Of a DNA stretch of 64,000 nt, positions 52,343 through 59,453 are shown piece by piece. Made by a program: the position numbers and the translations under genes. Location: contig NZ_CP075175.1 of the NCBI RefSeq assembly GCF_021223605.1, forward strand, positions 1,840,001 through 1,904,000, given 5' to 3'. Origin of the DNA: Paenibacillus sp. 481. Its GTDB lineage: Bacteria; Bacillota; Bacilli; Paenibacillales; Paenibacillaceae. The notes beneath the pieces are model-generated. The model was not told where the DNA came from and made no database searches. It was given only the letters and a program-made list of their open reading frames with translations. Position 1 is the stretch's first letter, and each line of letters opens with the position of its first letter.

Positions 52343-52371
52343 AAAAAGACCAGCATAAGACTGGTCTTTTT
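52343..52371 (-). terminator. Intercistronic terminator between toxin-like and immunity-like genes
   Basis: AAAAAGACCAG / CTGGTCTTTTT with a 7-base loop (CATAAGA), ending in TTTTT on the minus strand. The loop and arms resemble the GGGCCAG-CTGGCCC hairpins before the duplicated membrane genes. Confidence 0.85.
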
Positions 52372-52382
52372 GAAATTTGTGA

Positions 52383-53045
52383 TTATAGTGGATGGAGCCA
52401 ACCATTTCCCAGATCCTCATGCGGTTGACTTATTGTCACTTTCTCTAGCTTTGTTCTGTCTGAGTTGCTATAAATGTACACCACAAACTTATAAACATAT
52501 TTTTTGTGGTAAGAAGAATATTCTTTCACTAACTTTGTTGTTGTCCATTTGTAATTCACGAACATGGACATTATTTCGGCTGCTGTTGCAGCAGAAGCAC
52601 TTATGGCCGCTTGGCTTTGCTCACCTCTAGCCCATCTGAGAGCCGCCAAAGTAACTAAAAAGCCGAAAGCATTTTTCAAGCTTGTTGTGATCGCTTGCAG
52701 TCCTTGATTCACATGATCGTTATTCGTTGTTCGAATAACTTCCCAACCAGGAGCACCAGGATCTTCCCTGTCAGCGCCTACATCACCTTGAACAGAAATG
52801 ACATTCTTAATAATACTTGCTGTTGCTTCCTTTCGGTCGATTGAGTTTTGGTCAACAAAATCTGCATCGCCCACAAAAAACACTTCAATGCCATTAATGT
52901 ATTCGGAGTCAACTTTGTGTATGCTTGCTGCGCTCTCGTTGTATGTAGTTCGTGCTGCCTCACTTGCATGAGCAAAAGAACTGCCCAGTGGAACAGTTAA
53001 GACACTGACTGCGACTACTGTGGAAAGTACAGTATTTAATACCAT
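52383..53045 (-). CDS. Secreted toxin/bacteriocin-like protein, unknown family
   Basis: 220 residues. Signal peptide VLSTVVAVSVLTVPLGSSFA, cleavage near HASEA. The mature part (about 190 residues, no cysteine) contains VDSEYINGIEVFFVGDADFV, DREDPGAPGWEVIRTTNNDH, a hydrophobic helical stretch SLKNAFGFLVTLAALRWA and an Ala-rich helix QAAISASAATAAEIMSMFVN, and ends ISQPHEDLGNGWLHPL. I do not recognise the family; large secreted bacteriocins of Geobacillus and Bacillus have a similar layout. The ATG at 53045 has AAGGAGG 8 bp upstream. A membrane protein and a terminator follow it. Confidence 0.6.
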   Translation of the reverse strand: MVLNTVLSTVVAVSVLTVPLGSSFAHASEAARTTYNESAASIHKVDSEYINGIEVFFVGDADFVDQNSIDRKEATASIIKNVISVQGDVGADREDPGAPGWEVIRTTNNDHVNQGLQAITTSLKNAFGFLVTLAALRWARGEQSQAAISASAATAAEIMSMFVNYKWTTTKLVKEYSSYHKKYVYKFVVYIYSNSDRTKLEKVTISQPHEDLGNGWLHPL

Positions 53046-53169
53046 TTTGTTGCCCTCCTTGGATTTGGTGTTCAGCAATGAACACGTATATTTGAACAAG
53101 GAGATAATATCATGAAAAAAACAGCAGTTACCTTACAGTTTGTTCAGGTAAATACAAAAATGTAAAATG

Positions 53170-53499
53170 TCATTTTTGATTAAGAACATACCCCAACTTT
53201 CTAGCCCTAACAATGTATTTAGGTTGTTGGGGATTGTCCTCTATCTTGCTGCGGAGGCGGTATATAAACACATGTAGCTTCTGAATGTCAAAATAGCCAC
53301 ACTCTTCGTCACTACACCACACATGAGCAATCAAAGTGTTAAAAGGCACTACCTCTCCCATATTCCTTGCAAGTCTTTGCAGTAGTCTAAGCTCTAGGCG
53401 AGACAAGGGAATTTGCTGCTCATTTTTGATGATTAAAGACCTGTCGATGTCAATGTAGCAGTCTTTTTCCAACGTGATAAACTCGTGCCTTCCAGCCAT
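53170..53499 (-). CDS. Stand-alone winged-helix (OmpR/PhoB-type) DNA-binding protein
   Basis: 109 residues consisting almost only of a Trans_reg_C domain: IPLSRLELRLLQRLARNMGE, VVPFNTLIAHVWCSDEECGY, then LHVFIYRLRSKIEDNPQQPK and YIVRARKLGYVL. No receiver or sensor domain. The ATG at 53499 follows AAGGAAGTGG. It lies upstream of the toxin-like gene in the same direction and is the natural candidate for its regulator. The winged-helix part resembles the C-terminal half of the FHA regulator at 46345-47055. Confidence 0.82.
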   Translation of the reverse strand: MAGRHEFITLEKDCYIDIDRSLIIKNEQQIPLSRLELRLLQRLARNMGEVVPFNTLIAHVWCSDEECGYFDIQKLHVFIYRLRSKIEDNPQQPKYIVRARKLGYVLNQK

Positions 53500-53529
53500 T
53501 ACAACCACTTCCTTCATGATCATAATAAA

Positions 53530-53557
53530 GAATCGCCCTTACTGGTAAGGACGATTC
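53530..53557 (-). terminator. Terminator of the SMI1/KNR4 gene
   Basis: GAATCGcCCTTAC / GTAAGGaCGATTC around CTG, then TTTATT on the minus strand. Confidence 0.7.
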
Positions 53558-53680
53558 AGGTTTGTATATTAAAAAGAGAAGAGTTCAGATACAAGAGAAG
53601 TGTAAAATATGTTCCTATTGTTCTTTGCGGAAGTTTCAATAACAAACATACGAGATTACACTTGTGTTCAAACGAACAGC

Positions 53681-54196
53681 CTAATGTGTTGGAGTTGGTT
53701 GTGCAAGCTTCCAGTTCCAAAAATCCGCACCATTGGCGGTGATCAAATGCCCGAGCCATTGGGCGAAGCTCATCTGCAAATAATAATTTACCCAGCCCGT
53801 ATTACCCGCCAAATATAAACCTGCTGCTGTATTTCGAATACAGAATCTCGTTGACTGACTTCGGGCTATGGTAAGATGGTGCGGTGATTTTTGTTCTAGC
53901 TGTTCGGCCAACTGTTCTAAGCTGAATATTTCAATTCCAGGATCTGTACCGATACTAAATAACCTAGCCCCATTATGAAGCTTTAAAAATTCGATGTAAT
54001 CACTATGAAGTATAAACTTGTGTTGCTCGTAGAAGGCACGTAGTTGATCTGTGGATGCTGGTGGGTGGAATGAGAATCTAGCAACGTGCCAGACTCCATA
54101 GACGTTCGGAACAACTAAGGAATAGCGATGTAACCGCTGTTTGAGTCCATGTACAATATCGACGGTTCTGTACTTGTTGTTCACCGTAATCCCCAT
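53681..54196 (-). CDS. SMI1/KNR4 (SUKH) family protein
   Basis: 171 residues. The SUKH signature is PASTDQLRAFYEQHKFILHS followed by DYIEFLKLHNGARLFSIG, and the C-terminal half has IEIFSLEQLAEQLEQ. SUKH proteins are often immunity proteins against polymorphic or contact-dependent toxins and also occur as loners. No nuclease toxin is next to it, so it may protect against foreign toxins. The ribosome site is weak. The position inside an island of toxin and immunity genes supports such a role. Confidence 0.8.
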   Translation of the reverse strand: MGITVNNKYRTVDIVHGLKQRLHRYSLVVPNVYGVWHVARFSFHPPASTDQLRAFYEQHKFILHSDYIEFLKLHNGARLFSIGTDPGIEIFSLEQLAEQLEQKSPHHLTIARSQSTRFCIRNTAAGLYLAGNTGWVNYYLQMSFAQWLGHLITANGADFWNWKLAQPTPTH

Positions 54197-54315
54197 TTCA
54201 TGGCGTAATTACATGGGATAAGGGGTTGCAGTCTCGATGGTTGTGGCTTTCGCGCATGCAGAGGGAAGAGGATCTTTGTTATGCACCATTTTGTATACTG
54301 TACATGAGTGATTTT

Positions 54316-54567
54316 TTAATGGCTGCGTCTATTTGGGGTAGACGTAGCCTTTACTTCGTCACAAGCAAGTGAATCACCCCCTTCAAAGAAACGTGTCCAT
54401 TCAAAATTTAGTGCTTGTCCGATACGCATAGCTACAGAAACACTCGGCATCCGCCTACCATTTTCAATATTGGAATAAGAGCTGCGTTGGATCAACGACA
54501 TCTTTGCGACCTCGATTTGTGTCCTAGCCCCGCGATGTTGGATGAGCCATTTGCGTGGCTGCTTCAT
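54316..54567 (-). CDS. XRE-family DNA-binding protein
   Basis: 83 residues. The helix-turn-helix is RTQIEVAKMSLIQRSSYSNI followed by ENGRRMPSVSVAMRIGQALN, a clear Cro/C1-type domain, and the remainder is a short tail. The start at 54567 has AAAGGGAGG upstream and overlaps the Spo0E-like gene by 4 bp, so both are translated from one message. It could repress its own operon through the inverted repeat at 54780-54791. A hairpin GGCTGCGTCTA/TAGACGTAGCC overlaps its 3' end. Confidence 0.85.
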   Translation of the reverse strand: MKQPRKWLIQHRGARTQIEVAKMSLIQRSSYSNIENGRRMPSVSVAMRIGQALNFEWTRFFEGGDSLACDEVKATSTPNRRSH

Positions 54568-54767
54568 TGTAGAACCTCCCTTTTCGTAATTCGTGACCAT
54601 ACACTCTTTTGAAACTGTAGTACATAAGTATCAAGTTCTTGGCTAATTTGCACGACTCGCTCGTCACTCAAGCTCTGGTGTTCATGTACAGCCCTATCCA
54701 GCTGCTTCCTTAGGCTGTTCATTTTGTATAGCAACATATCTTCGTTACTGCACTGTACCAAGCTCAT
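54564..54767 (-). CDS. Spo0E-like sporulation regulatory phosphatase
   Basis: 67 residues, two helices. The second carries the aspartyl-phosphatase signature SQELDTYVLQFQK (SxxLDxxI/VxxF), as in Spo0E, YisI and YnzD, which dephosphorylate Spo0A-P and delay sporulation. The start has GAGGTGA upstream. Coupled translation with an XRE repressor, next to an RRNPP quorum-sensing cassette, suggests a small module that adjusts sporulation or transition-state timing. Confidence 0.88.
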   Translation of the reverse strand: MSLVQCSNEDMLLYKMNSLRKQLDRAVHEHQSLSDERVVQISQELDTYVLQFQKSVWSRITKREVLQ

Positions 54768-54879
54768 CGTCTGTCACCTCTCATGTACAGTTTTGGCTTG
54801 AATAACCCAAGTTTATCATGGGTTTCAGCAAACTCTTGTTTTTACTTTAGATTACACCACACCTAAAAAATAGAACAAA

Positions 54880-54899
54880 AAAACGCCCCAAAGGGCGCT
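54880..54899 (-). terminator. Terminator of the regulator/peptide operon
   Basis: GCGCCC / GGGGCG with a short loop followed on the minus strand by seven T residues, 11 bp past the second peptide gene. Confidence 0.85.
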
Positions 54900-54909
54900 T
54901 GTATTTATT

Positions 54910-55017
54910 CTACTGCCAACCGTGATCATTGTTAAACATGGTTATATCTGGGACATCACTTGCTATTGGAAATGAAAACAACAGTGCAAGTAAAATGATT
55001 ACTTTCCATCGTTTCAT
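54910..55017 (-). CDS. Exported signalling-peptide precursor 2 (Phr/AimP-like)
   Basis: 35 residues: basic start MKRWK, hydrophobic core VIILLALLFSFPIA, then SDVPDITMF and the C-terminal NNDHGWQ. The layout of signal sequence plus short C-terminal segment is that of RRNPP pro-peptides. GGGGG is 7 bp before the ATG. It is a clear paralogue of the peptide gene at 55071-55172 (same MKRWK start and MF..ND.GW end). The likely mature signal is the last 5-8 residues; this is inferred. Confidence 0.8.
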   Translation of the reverse strand: MKRWKVIILLALLFSFPIASDVPDITMFNNDHGWQ

Positions 55018-55070
55018 CACGAATCCCCCTTACGTATAAACAAATTACCCCCAAAGACGCTTAAATTGTT

Positions 55071-55172
55071 TTATTTCCAGCCGGGATCATTAACAGAAAA
55101 CATCACAACATCTGGGGAAAATATCGTTGAAAATAGCAATGCAAATAAAACAACTGTTTTCCATCGTTTCAT
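55071..55172 (-). CDS. Exported signalling-peptide precursor 1, coupled to the regulator
   Basis: 33 residues: MKRWKTVVLFALLFSTIF, then SPDVVMF and the C-terminal SVNDPGWK. Its ATG overlaps the regulator stop codon (ATGA), and the AAGGAGG ribosome site lies inside the last codons of the regulator (10-bp spacing), as in rap-phr and similar cassettes. With its paralogue it gives two related but distinct C-terminal peptides, NDPGWK and NDHGWQ. Confidence 0.83.
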   Translation of the reverse strand: MKRWKTVVLFALLFSTIFSPDVVMFSVNDPGWK

Positions 55173-56458
55173 GTTAGTGATTCCTCCTTAATATTAAACA
55201 AATTCCTGAGCATTTCTAAAGCTGTATTTCCTAATAAAGCACCATGTTTGATATGTAAGTCTAAAACCAAGCTCAAGCAATGACGCTCGTTCTCGTAATC
55301 GTTAACCTTTGCATACCTAGTACCACTTTCAATAAAACAATTAACACCATGTATGATATCGCCAACTATAATATTGTATTGCCCTTTTAACTTGTAGAAA
55401 TGGGCAAGCTCAATTTGTTTATACGGCGTTCTATAAGTAATTGCAAGTATCTTTTCTTCCAGTTTTAGCAACTCATTGATTCGAGACAAATCTTCACTTC
55501 TAAGGTGTAACCCTACAAGTTTGTTCACTACATGCAGCAACGAATTATCGTTGCAATTCTCTAAGCATTTTTCCAGAATCGATATGGCAGCTTGTGTGTC
55601 ACCTTTTCTGGTATACAGTGATGCGGTCGTGACTTCGACATGATTTTGAACGTACGGGAATGCGGCTGTGTATTTACTATACTGCTCCAAGTATGCATTG
55701 CACGAATCATAATTACCCAGATGATCGTGCGAATCAACTATTATTCCAGTAGAATCAACTTTAATTTTGCTAAGTGATGGTTCTTGATCGAGGACTTTAC
55801 TGCACAGTTCAATACTATCTTCGAACAATCGCAAATTGTAGGCGTGAACCCCCAGTTTATAATAAAAGGTTACGCTCTCTGATTCAGATAGAAACTGTGT
55901 GAATTGTAATATACGTCTACCCATTTCGTATGTCTTTTTTAATCTGGTAAAGTCATCTCGTTCAATTAAATACTCTTGATACATCCCTTTTGCTAGGTAG
56001 GGCATAACCCCATGATCACGAGAGTAATTTTTAATTACTTTGTATAATGCAAGTTTTGTTGTGGGGGAATCTTGATTCATAGTGATGTTGTATAGCTTCT
56101 CGACAGCTTCGTAGCTATCCTCTTGAGTAGATTGGAGATACTTATTCGATATTTTAGCCAGGAGTTTCGTGTTTGATTTAGTAATTGCTTCTTCTAGAAT
56201 CCTAATAAGCTCATCGGATCGTGATGATGCTTCAATATAATGTTCCACCGTTTCCTCAAATGAAATACCCATTGCACTCGTAATTCGATATACTGTCGCA
56301 AATTCGGGCTGTTTAACTTCACCATTTTCAATCTTAGAAATATGGCCTTTATCAATTTGGGAAAGTACTGCAAGCCGCCTTAATGATATATTCATTTCCG
56401 CTCTACGTTGTTTAAGGAGGTCGCTTATAGATGAATAATGCAGCGGACCGGGGGACAT
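55169..56458 (-). CDS. RRNPP-type quorum-sensing regulator (XRE-TPR)
   Basis: 429 residues. The N-terminal Cro/C1 helix-turn-helix (residues about 9-62: ISDLLKQRRAEMNISLRRLA, then SQIDKGHISKIENGEVKQPE) precedes about nine helical TPR-like hairpins to the C-terminus (for example ESVTFYYKLGVHAYNLRLFE and ASLYTRKGDTQAAISILEKC). This is the architecture of PlcR, NprR, AimR and the Paenibacillus AloR proteins, which bind imported short peptides. The ATG at 56458 has AAGGAGG 9 bp upstream. It overlaps the first peptide gene by 4 bp. A palindrome at 56479-56509 is the probable self-operator. Confidence 0.88.
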   Translation of the reverse strand: MSPGPLHYSSISDLLKQRRAEMNISLRRLAVLSQIDKGHISKIENGEVKQPEFATVYRITSAMGISFEETVEHYIEASSRSDELIRILEEAITKSNTKLLAKISNKYLQSTQEDSYEAVEKLYNITMNQDSPTTKLALYKVIKNYSRDHGVMPYLAKGMYQEYLIERDDFTRLKKTYEMGRRILQFTQFLSESESVTFYYKLGVHAYNLRLFEDSIELCSKVLDQEPSLSKIKVDSTGIIVDSHDHLGNYDSCNAYLEQYSKYTAAFPYVQNHVEVTTASLYTRKGDTQAAISILEKCLENCNDNSLLHVVNKLVGLHLRSEDLSRINELLKLEEKILAITYRTPYKQIELAHFYKLKGQYNIIVGDIIHGVNCFIESGTRYAKVNDYENERHCLSLVLDLHIKHGALLGNTALEMLRNLFNIKEESLT

Positions 56459-56478
56459 ATTCGTTATCCTCCTTGCAA

Positions 56479-56509
56479 ACATGTAATATTTGTATTTATA
56501 TTACCATGT
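56479..56509. promoter_or_regulatory. Palindrome upstream of the RRNPP regulator
   Basis: ACATGTAATAT and ATATTACCATGT form an inverted repeat (one extra base in the right arm) 20 bp before the ribosome site. A self-operator for the XRE domain is inferred. Confidence 0.6.
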
Positions 56510-56549
56510 CTTTCCTCCTTCGTAAATCAGCACTATTTAAAAATAAAAA

Positions 56550-56580
56550 AGCTGACTTCGGTTGAGTACCGATGTCAGCT
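56550..56580 (-). terminator. Terminator of the 73-residue gene
   Basis: AGCTGACtTCGGT / ACCGAtGTCAGCT, then TTTTTTATTTTT on the minus strand. Confidence 0.85.
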
Positions 56581-56617
56581 CCCCTTCATATCGAGTATTC
56601 CTTCGATCCCCTAAGCG

Positions 56618-56839
56618 TCAATTCACCACTTCTGCGATGTCACAAATGCGGAAAGATACCGCCACCATGCTCACAGGTGATCCCGTCAGTCGCAGCGCCG
56701 CAGCTTGCGCTTCCATGAGATCAAAATATTTGTTATATATTTTGGCTTCGTCCAGCTTAGCTGTATAGTATGGCTGTTCTTCCACGTAATAACGGCCGTC
56801 CTCGAATTTCAGTACATGACCTGTGCGTTGTTTAGACAT
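56618..56839 (-). CDS. Small conserved-looking protein, unknown
   Basis: 73 residues, soluble: KQRTGHVLKFEDGRYYVEEQ, then PYYTAKLDEAKIYNKYFDLM and AALRLTGSPVSMVAVSF. Mixed alpha/beta with many aromatic residues. No family recognised. Clear start and its own terminator at 56550-56580 argue that it is a real gene, probably co-transcribed with the flavin reductase gene 26 bp upstream. Confidence 0.6.
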   Translation of the reverse strand: MSKQRTGHVLKFEDGRYYVEEQPYYTAKLDEAKIYNKYFDLMEAQAAALRLTGSPVSMVAVSFRICDIAEVVN

Positions 56840-56864
56840 GTGTCACCTCTTGGCATTTTCATCA

Positions 56865-57488
56865 TTATTGGGGGCGATCAATCGAAAATAATTTCCCAAG
56901 CGTCGCGTAATCATTTCCGGCCATCCGACTGACTGGATTGAGCTTCGCCGCGTGGATGCGGCCATGTTCATATATCTCTTCTGCGAGTTGAAAGCGGACT
57001 ACACGGGCAATTAACAAATCACAAGCAGGCGATGCCTCGTCGCTGCCACCAAGCGGTATGGAACGTTCAAGCACACATTCCATTCTAATCTTCGCTTCAG
57101 CGATACCAGGTACGCGTATAGACTCACTCGTGACTGGCGTTAAGCCAGCTAAAGCTACCTCACTTTCGTGCGGCGGCAAGTTAGCCGCTGTCACATTGAC
57201 AGCCTCGACCACCGACTCATCGACAATGTGGATAACCAGTTCCCCTGTTGCGATTGCATTTCTCGCCGTATCTTTCATCACGCCTTGCTTGCGCTGTACA
57301 GATACCGACAACATCGGCGGCGCACTCGATACGATCGAAAAAAAGCTAAAGGGAGCTGCATTCAGCACCCCATCCTCCGCTAATGTCGTGACAAAAGCAA
57401 TCGGCCGTGGCACAACACTGCCAATGAGCAGCTTATAATTATCGTGGTCGCTTTGCATGGCTGGATCAATAGAAATCATAGACACCAT
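56865..57488 (-). CDS. Flavin reductase-like FMN-binding split-barrel protein
   Basis: 207 residues. The split-barrel core begins with YKLLIGSVVPRPIAFVTTLA and continues with LNAAPFSFFSIVSSAPPMLS and KDTARNAIATGELVIHIV, the pattern of the DIM6/NTAB family that binds FMN and supplies reduced flavin or reduces small molecules. AGGGGG is 8 bp before the ATG at 57488. It follows mhqO- and mhqD-like genes in the same direction, so an aromatic or quinone detoxification role is likely. Confidence 0.88.
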   Translation of the reverse strand: MVSMISIDPAMQSDHDNYKLLIGSVVPRPIAFVTTLAEDGVLNAAPFSFFSIVSSAPPMLSVSVQRKQGVMKDTARNAIATGELVIHIVDESVVEAVNVTAANLPPHESEVALAGLTPVTSESIRVPGIAEAKIRMECVLERSIPLGGSDEASPACDLLIARVVRFQLAEEIYEHGRIHAAKLNPVSRMAGNDYATLGKLFSIDRPQ

Positions 57489-57551
57489 ATATTCGTCCCC
57501 CTATTTCTCCTCGTTTGCATCCCAGTCCTTATACGTTTCCGCACCCATTTA

Positions 57552-58163
57552 TTATTGCAAATATTGCGCCTTAAACCAAGCCGCTGCCGCATCAACTTCC
57601 GAATACGTCAACTGATGACCGGAATTTTCCCAGTGCAATTTAGCCGTCGCACCCGCGGTGCTTAGCAGTTGCTCCAAATCTTCCGATTCGCCCGCTCTAA
57701 TTAGCGGATCGTTCTTACCTGCCGCGATAAAGACGGCTGTTCCAGTTAAATCAGGCAACTCAATGCCTCTACGCGGCACCATCGGATGATGCAGAATCGC
57801 GCCCTTCAACGCATCTTTATAGTGGAACAGCAAGCTACCTGCGATATTCGCCCCGTTGGAATAGCCAACAGCGACAACATTGTTGCGATCAAATTCATAA
57901 TCAACAGCAGCCTGATCGAGGAAATCGTTCAATTCTTTCGTACGGAATATGAGATCCTGCTCATCAAACACACCTTCTGCCAAACGTCTGAAGAAGCGTG
58001 GCATCCCATTTTCCAATACGTTTCCTCTGACACTTAATACGGACGATTGTGGTGAAATTTCTTGGGCAAGTGGCAGCAAATCACGCTCTGTACCGCCTGT
58101 TCCGTGAAGTAGCAAAAGCGTTGGTGCTGTTAGGTCAGTTCCTTTTTGAAAAATATGTTGCAT
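57552..58163 (-). CDS. mhqD: Alpha/beta hydrolase, MhqD-like carboxylesterase
   Basis: 203 residues of the phospholipase/carboxylesterase family. The oxyanion region is TLLLLHGTGGTERDLLPLAQ, the nucleophile elbow GYSNGANIAGSL (Ser in GxSxG), the acid in FIAAGKNDPLI and the catalytic His in ENSGHQLTY. It lies 25 bp downstream of the ring-cleaving dioxygenase gene. In B. subtilis mhqO and mhqD are induced by methylhydroquinone and catechol. No MhqR-type repressor gene is present in the window. Confidence 0.88.
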   Translation of the reverse strand: MQHIFQKGTDLTAPTLLLLHGTGGTERDLLPLAQEISPQSSVLSVRGNVLENGMPRFFRRLAEGVFDEQDLIFRTKELNDFLDQAAVDYEFDRNNVVAVGYSNGANIAGSLLFHYKDALKGAILHHPMVPRRGIELPDLTGTAVFIAAGKNDPLIRAGESEDLEQLLSTAGATAKLHWENSGHQLTYSEVDAAAAWFKAQYLQ

Positions 58164-58188
58164 GATTATTTATCCCCCTCTAATGTAC

Positions 58189-59127
58189 TTATTTTAGTGT
58201 TCTTACTTCAACCGGTAGTAAGTTCGCTGCAATCTCGGCGCGACGCTCTTCAAGCCATGGTGGCAGCATAAGAGATTCACCAAGTGCATCATGCTCTTCA
58301 TCACGTGCAAAGCCGGGTTCATCGGTAGCTATTTCGAACAAAATGCCGCCTGCCTCACGAAAATATAGCGCTTGGAAATATTGTCGATCCATAATTGGTG
58401 TCGGCTTGAAGCCATGCTGCTCAACTTTACTCCGCCACTGCTCATGCTCCTGAACGTCTTTGGCACGCCATGCAATGTGATGGACTGTACCTGCTCCACC
58501 AATGCCTCGCTCCAGCTTCGTTGATGAAACATCAATCAGGTTGCCAAACTCACCAGCAGCTTGAAAGCGAACACAGCCTGCATGCTCGCCAACTTTTTGC
58601 AAGCCAAGGACGTTCTCAAGCACTTCGATCGTTTGAAGTGGATTAATGCTGAATAGCACAGCACCGCCAAACCCTTTTATCGCCTTATCCGTCGGTACGC
58701 CACCGAACGACCACTTGCTATTCGCACCTACAGCACGCTCGACGAGTTCGAGCCGCAAGCCTTCCTTATCGGTAAACTGTAAATATTGTTCCGAAAATCT
58801 TGCCGCCTTCATAACCGAAACGTTAAACCGTTTCAAGCGCTCTTCCCAAAATGAAAGTGAACCCGGTGGCACGATAAAGGTAGTAACTCCTACCTGACCA
58901 CCGCCAATCCGGCCTCGACGCGAATCCGGCCAAGGAAAGAACGTCATAATCGTCCCCGGACTTCCTTCCTCGTTGCCAAAATAGAGATGGTATACGTCTG
59001 GCGCATCGAAATTAATCGTCTTCTTAACGAGTCGCAAACCAAGTATGCCCGCATAGAAGTTGACATTGTCCTGAGGGTGTTTAGCAAAGGCCGTAATATG
59101 ATGAATGCCCGCTGTGCGTAAAGTCAT
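58189..59127 (-). CDS. mhqO: Ring-cleaving dioxygenase of the VOC superfamily, MhqO-like
   Basis: 312 residues with two glyoxalase/bleomycin-type VOC modules. Metal ligands are expected in IHHITAFAKHPQ (first module), VHHIAWRAKDVQEHEQW (second module) and the terminal Glu in GGILFEIATDEPGFA. Extradiol-type dioxygenases of this class are implicated in resistance to hydroquinones and catechols. It is the first gene of an apparent mhqO-mhqD-flavin reductase operon. Confidence 0.9.
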   Translation of the reverse strand: MTLRTAGIHHITAFAKHPQDNVNFYAGILGLRLVKKTINFDAPDVYHLYFGNEEGSPGTIMTFFPWPDSRRGRIGGGQVGVTTFIVPPGSLSFWEERLKRFNVSVMKAARFSEQYLQFTDKEGLRLELVERAVGANSKWSFGGVPTDKAIKGFGGAVLFSINPLQTIEVLENVLGLQKVGEHAGCVRFQAAGEFGNLIDVSSTKLERGIGGAGTVHHIAWRAKDVQEHEQWRSKVEQHGFKPTPIMDRQYFQALYFREAGGILFEIATDEPGFARDEEHDALGESLMLPPWLEERRAEIAANLLPVEVRTLK

Positions 59128-59453
59128 TACAGTCCCTCCTTTTCAACCAGCTTTAGTGCTTTAATTTATATATACGTATAGGCTATCCAAAATAAATTAA
59201 TCTTAGTTTTAATATTCTCTAATTAAAGATAAATTAAAGTGATGCATCTGTCAAGAGGGCGACTCTCACCTCAGACCCAGACTCAGACTCCAATACAGAC
59301 CCGATCCATCTCCCATTTTACAAATAGATAGCAAAAAGCGACCTTCCCCTACTTAAAGGAGTTGGTCGCCTCATTTAACTATCCCCCGCCACTACGGATT
59401 AATAGCGTACACTTGAATTTTGCCATAAAACTCGCTTACCTGACTTATTGACT
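59128..59453. other. Divergent/convergent spacer with terminator
   Basis: The AT-rich left part must carry the mhqO promoter, but no confident element was picked. A hairpin at 59338-59369 (GCGACC / GGTCGC arms, TTTTT on the minus strand) ends the metallopeptidase gene. A short run of CAGACC/CAGACT-type repeats lies at 59268-59302. Confidence 0.5.

Larger units (their letters stand above)
54297..54791. repeat. 12-bp inverted repeats flanking the XRE/Spo0E pair
   Basis: ACTGTACATGAG at 54297-54308 is the exact reverse complement of CTCATGTACAGT at 54780-54791. The right-hand copy sits just upstream of the ribosome site of the Spo0E-like gene. They may be operators for the XRE protein or boundary repeats. 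Confidence 0.5.
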
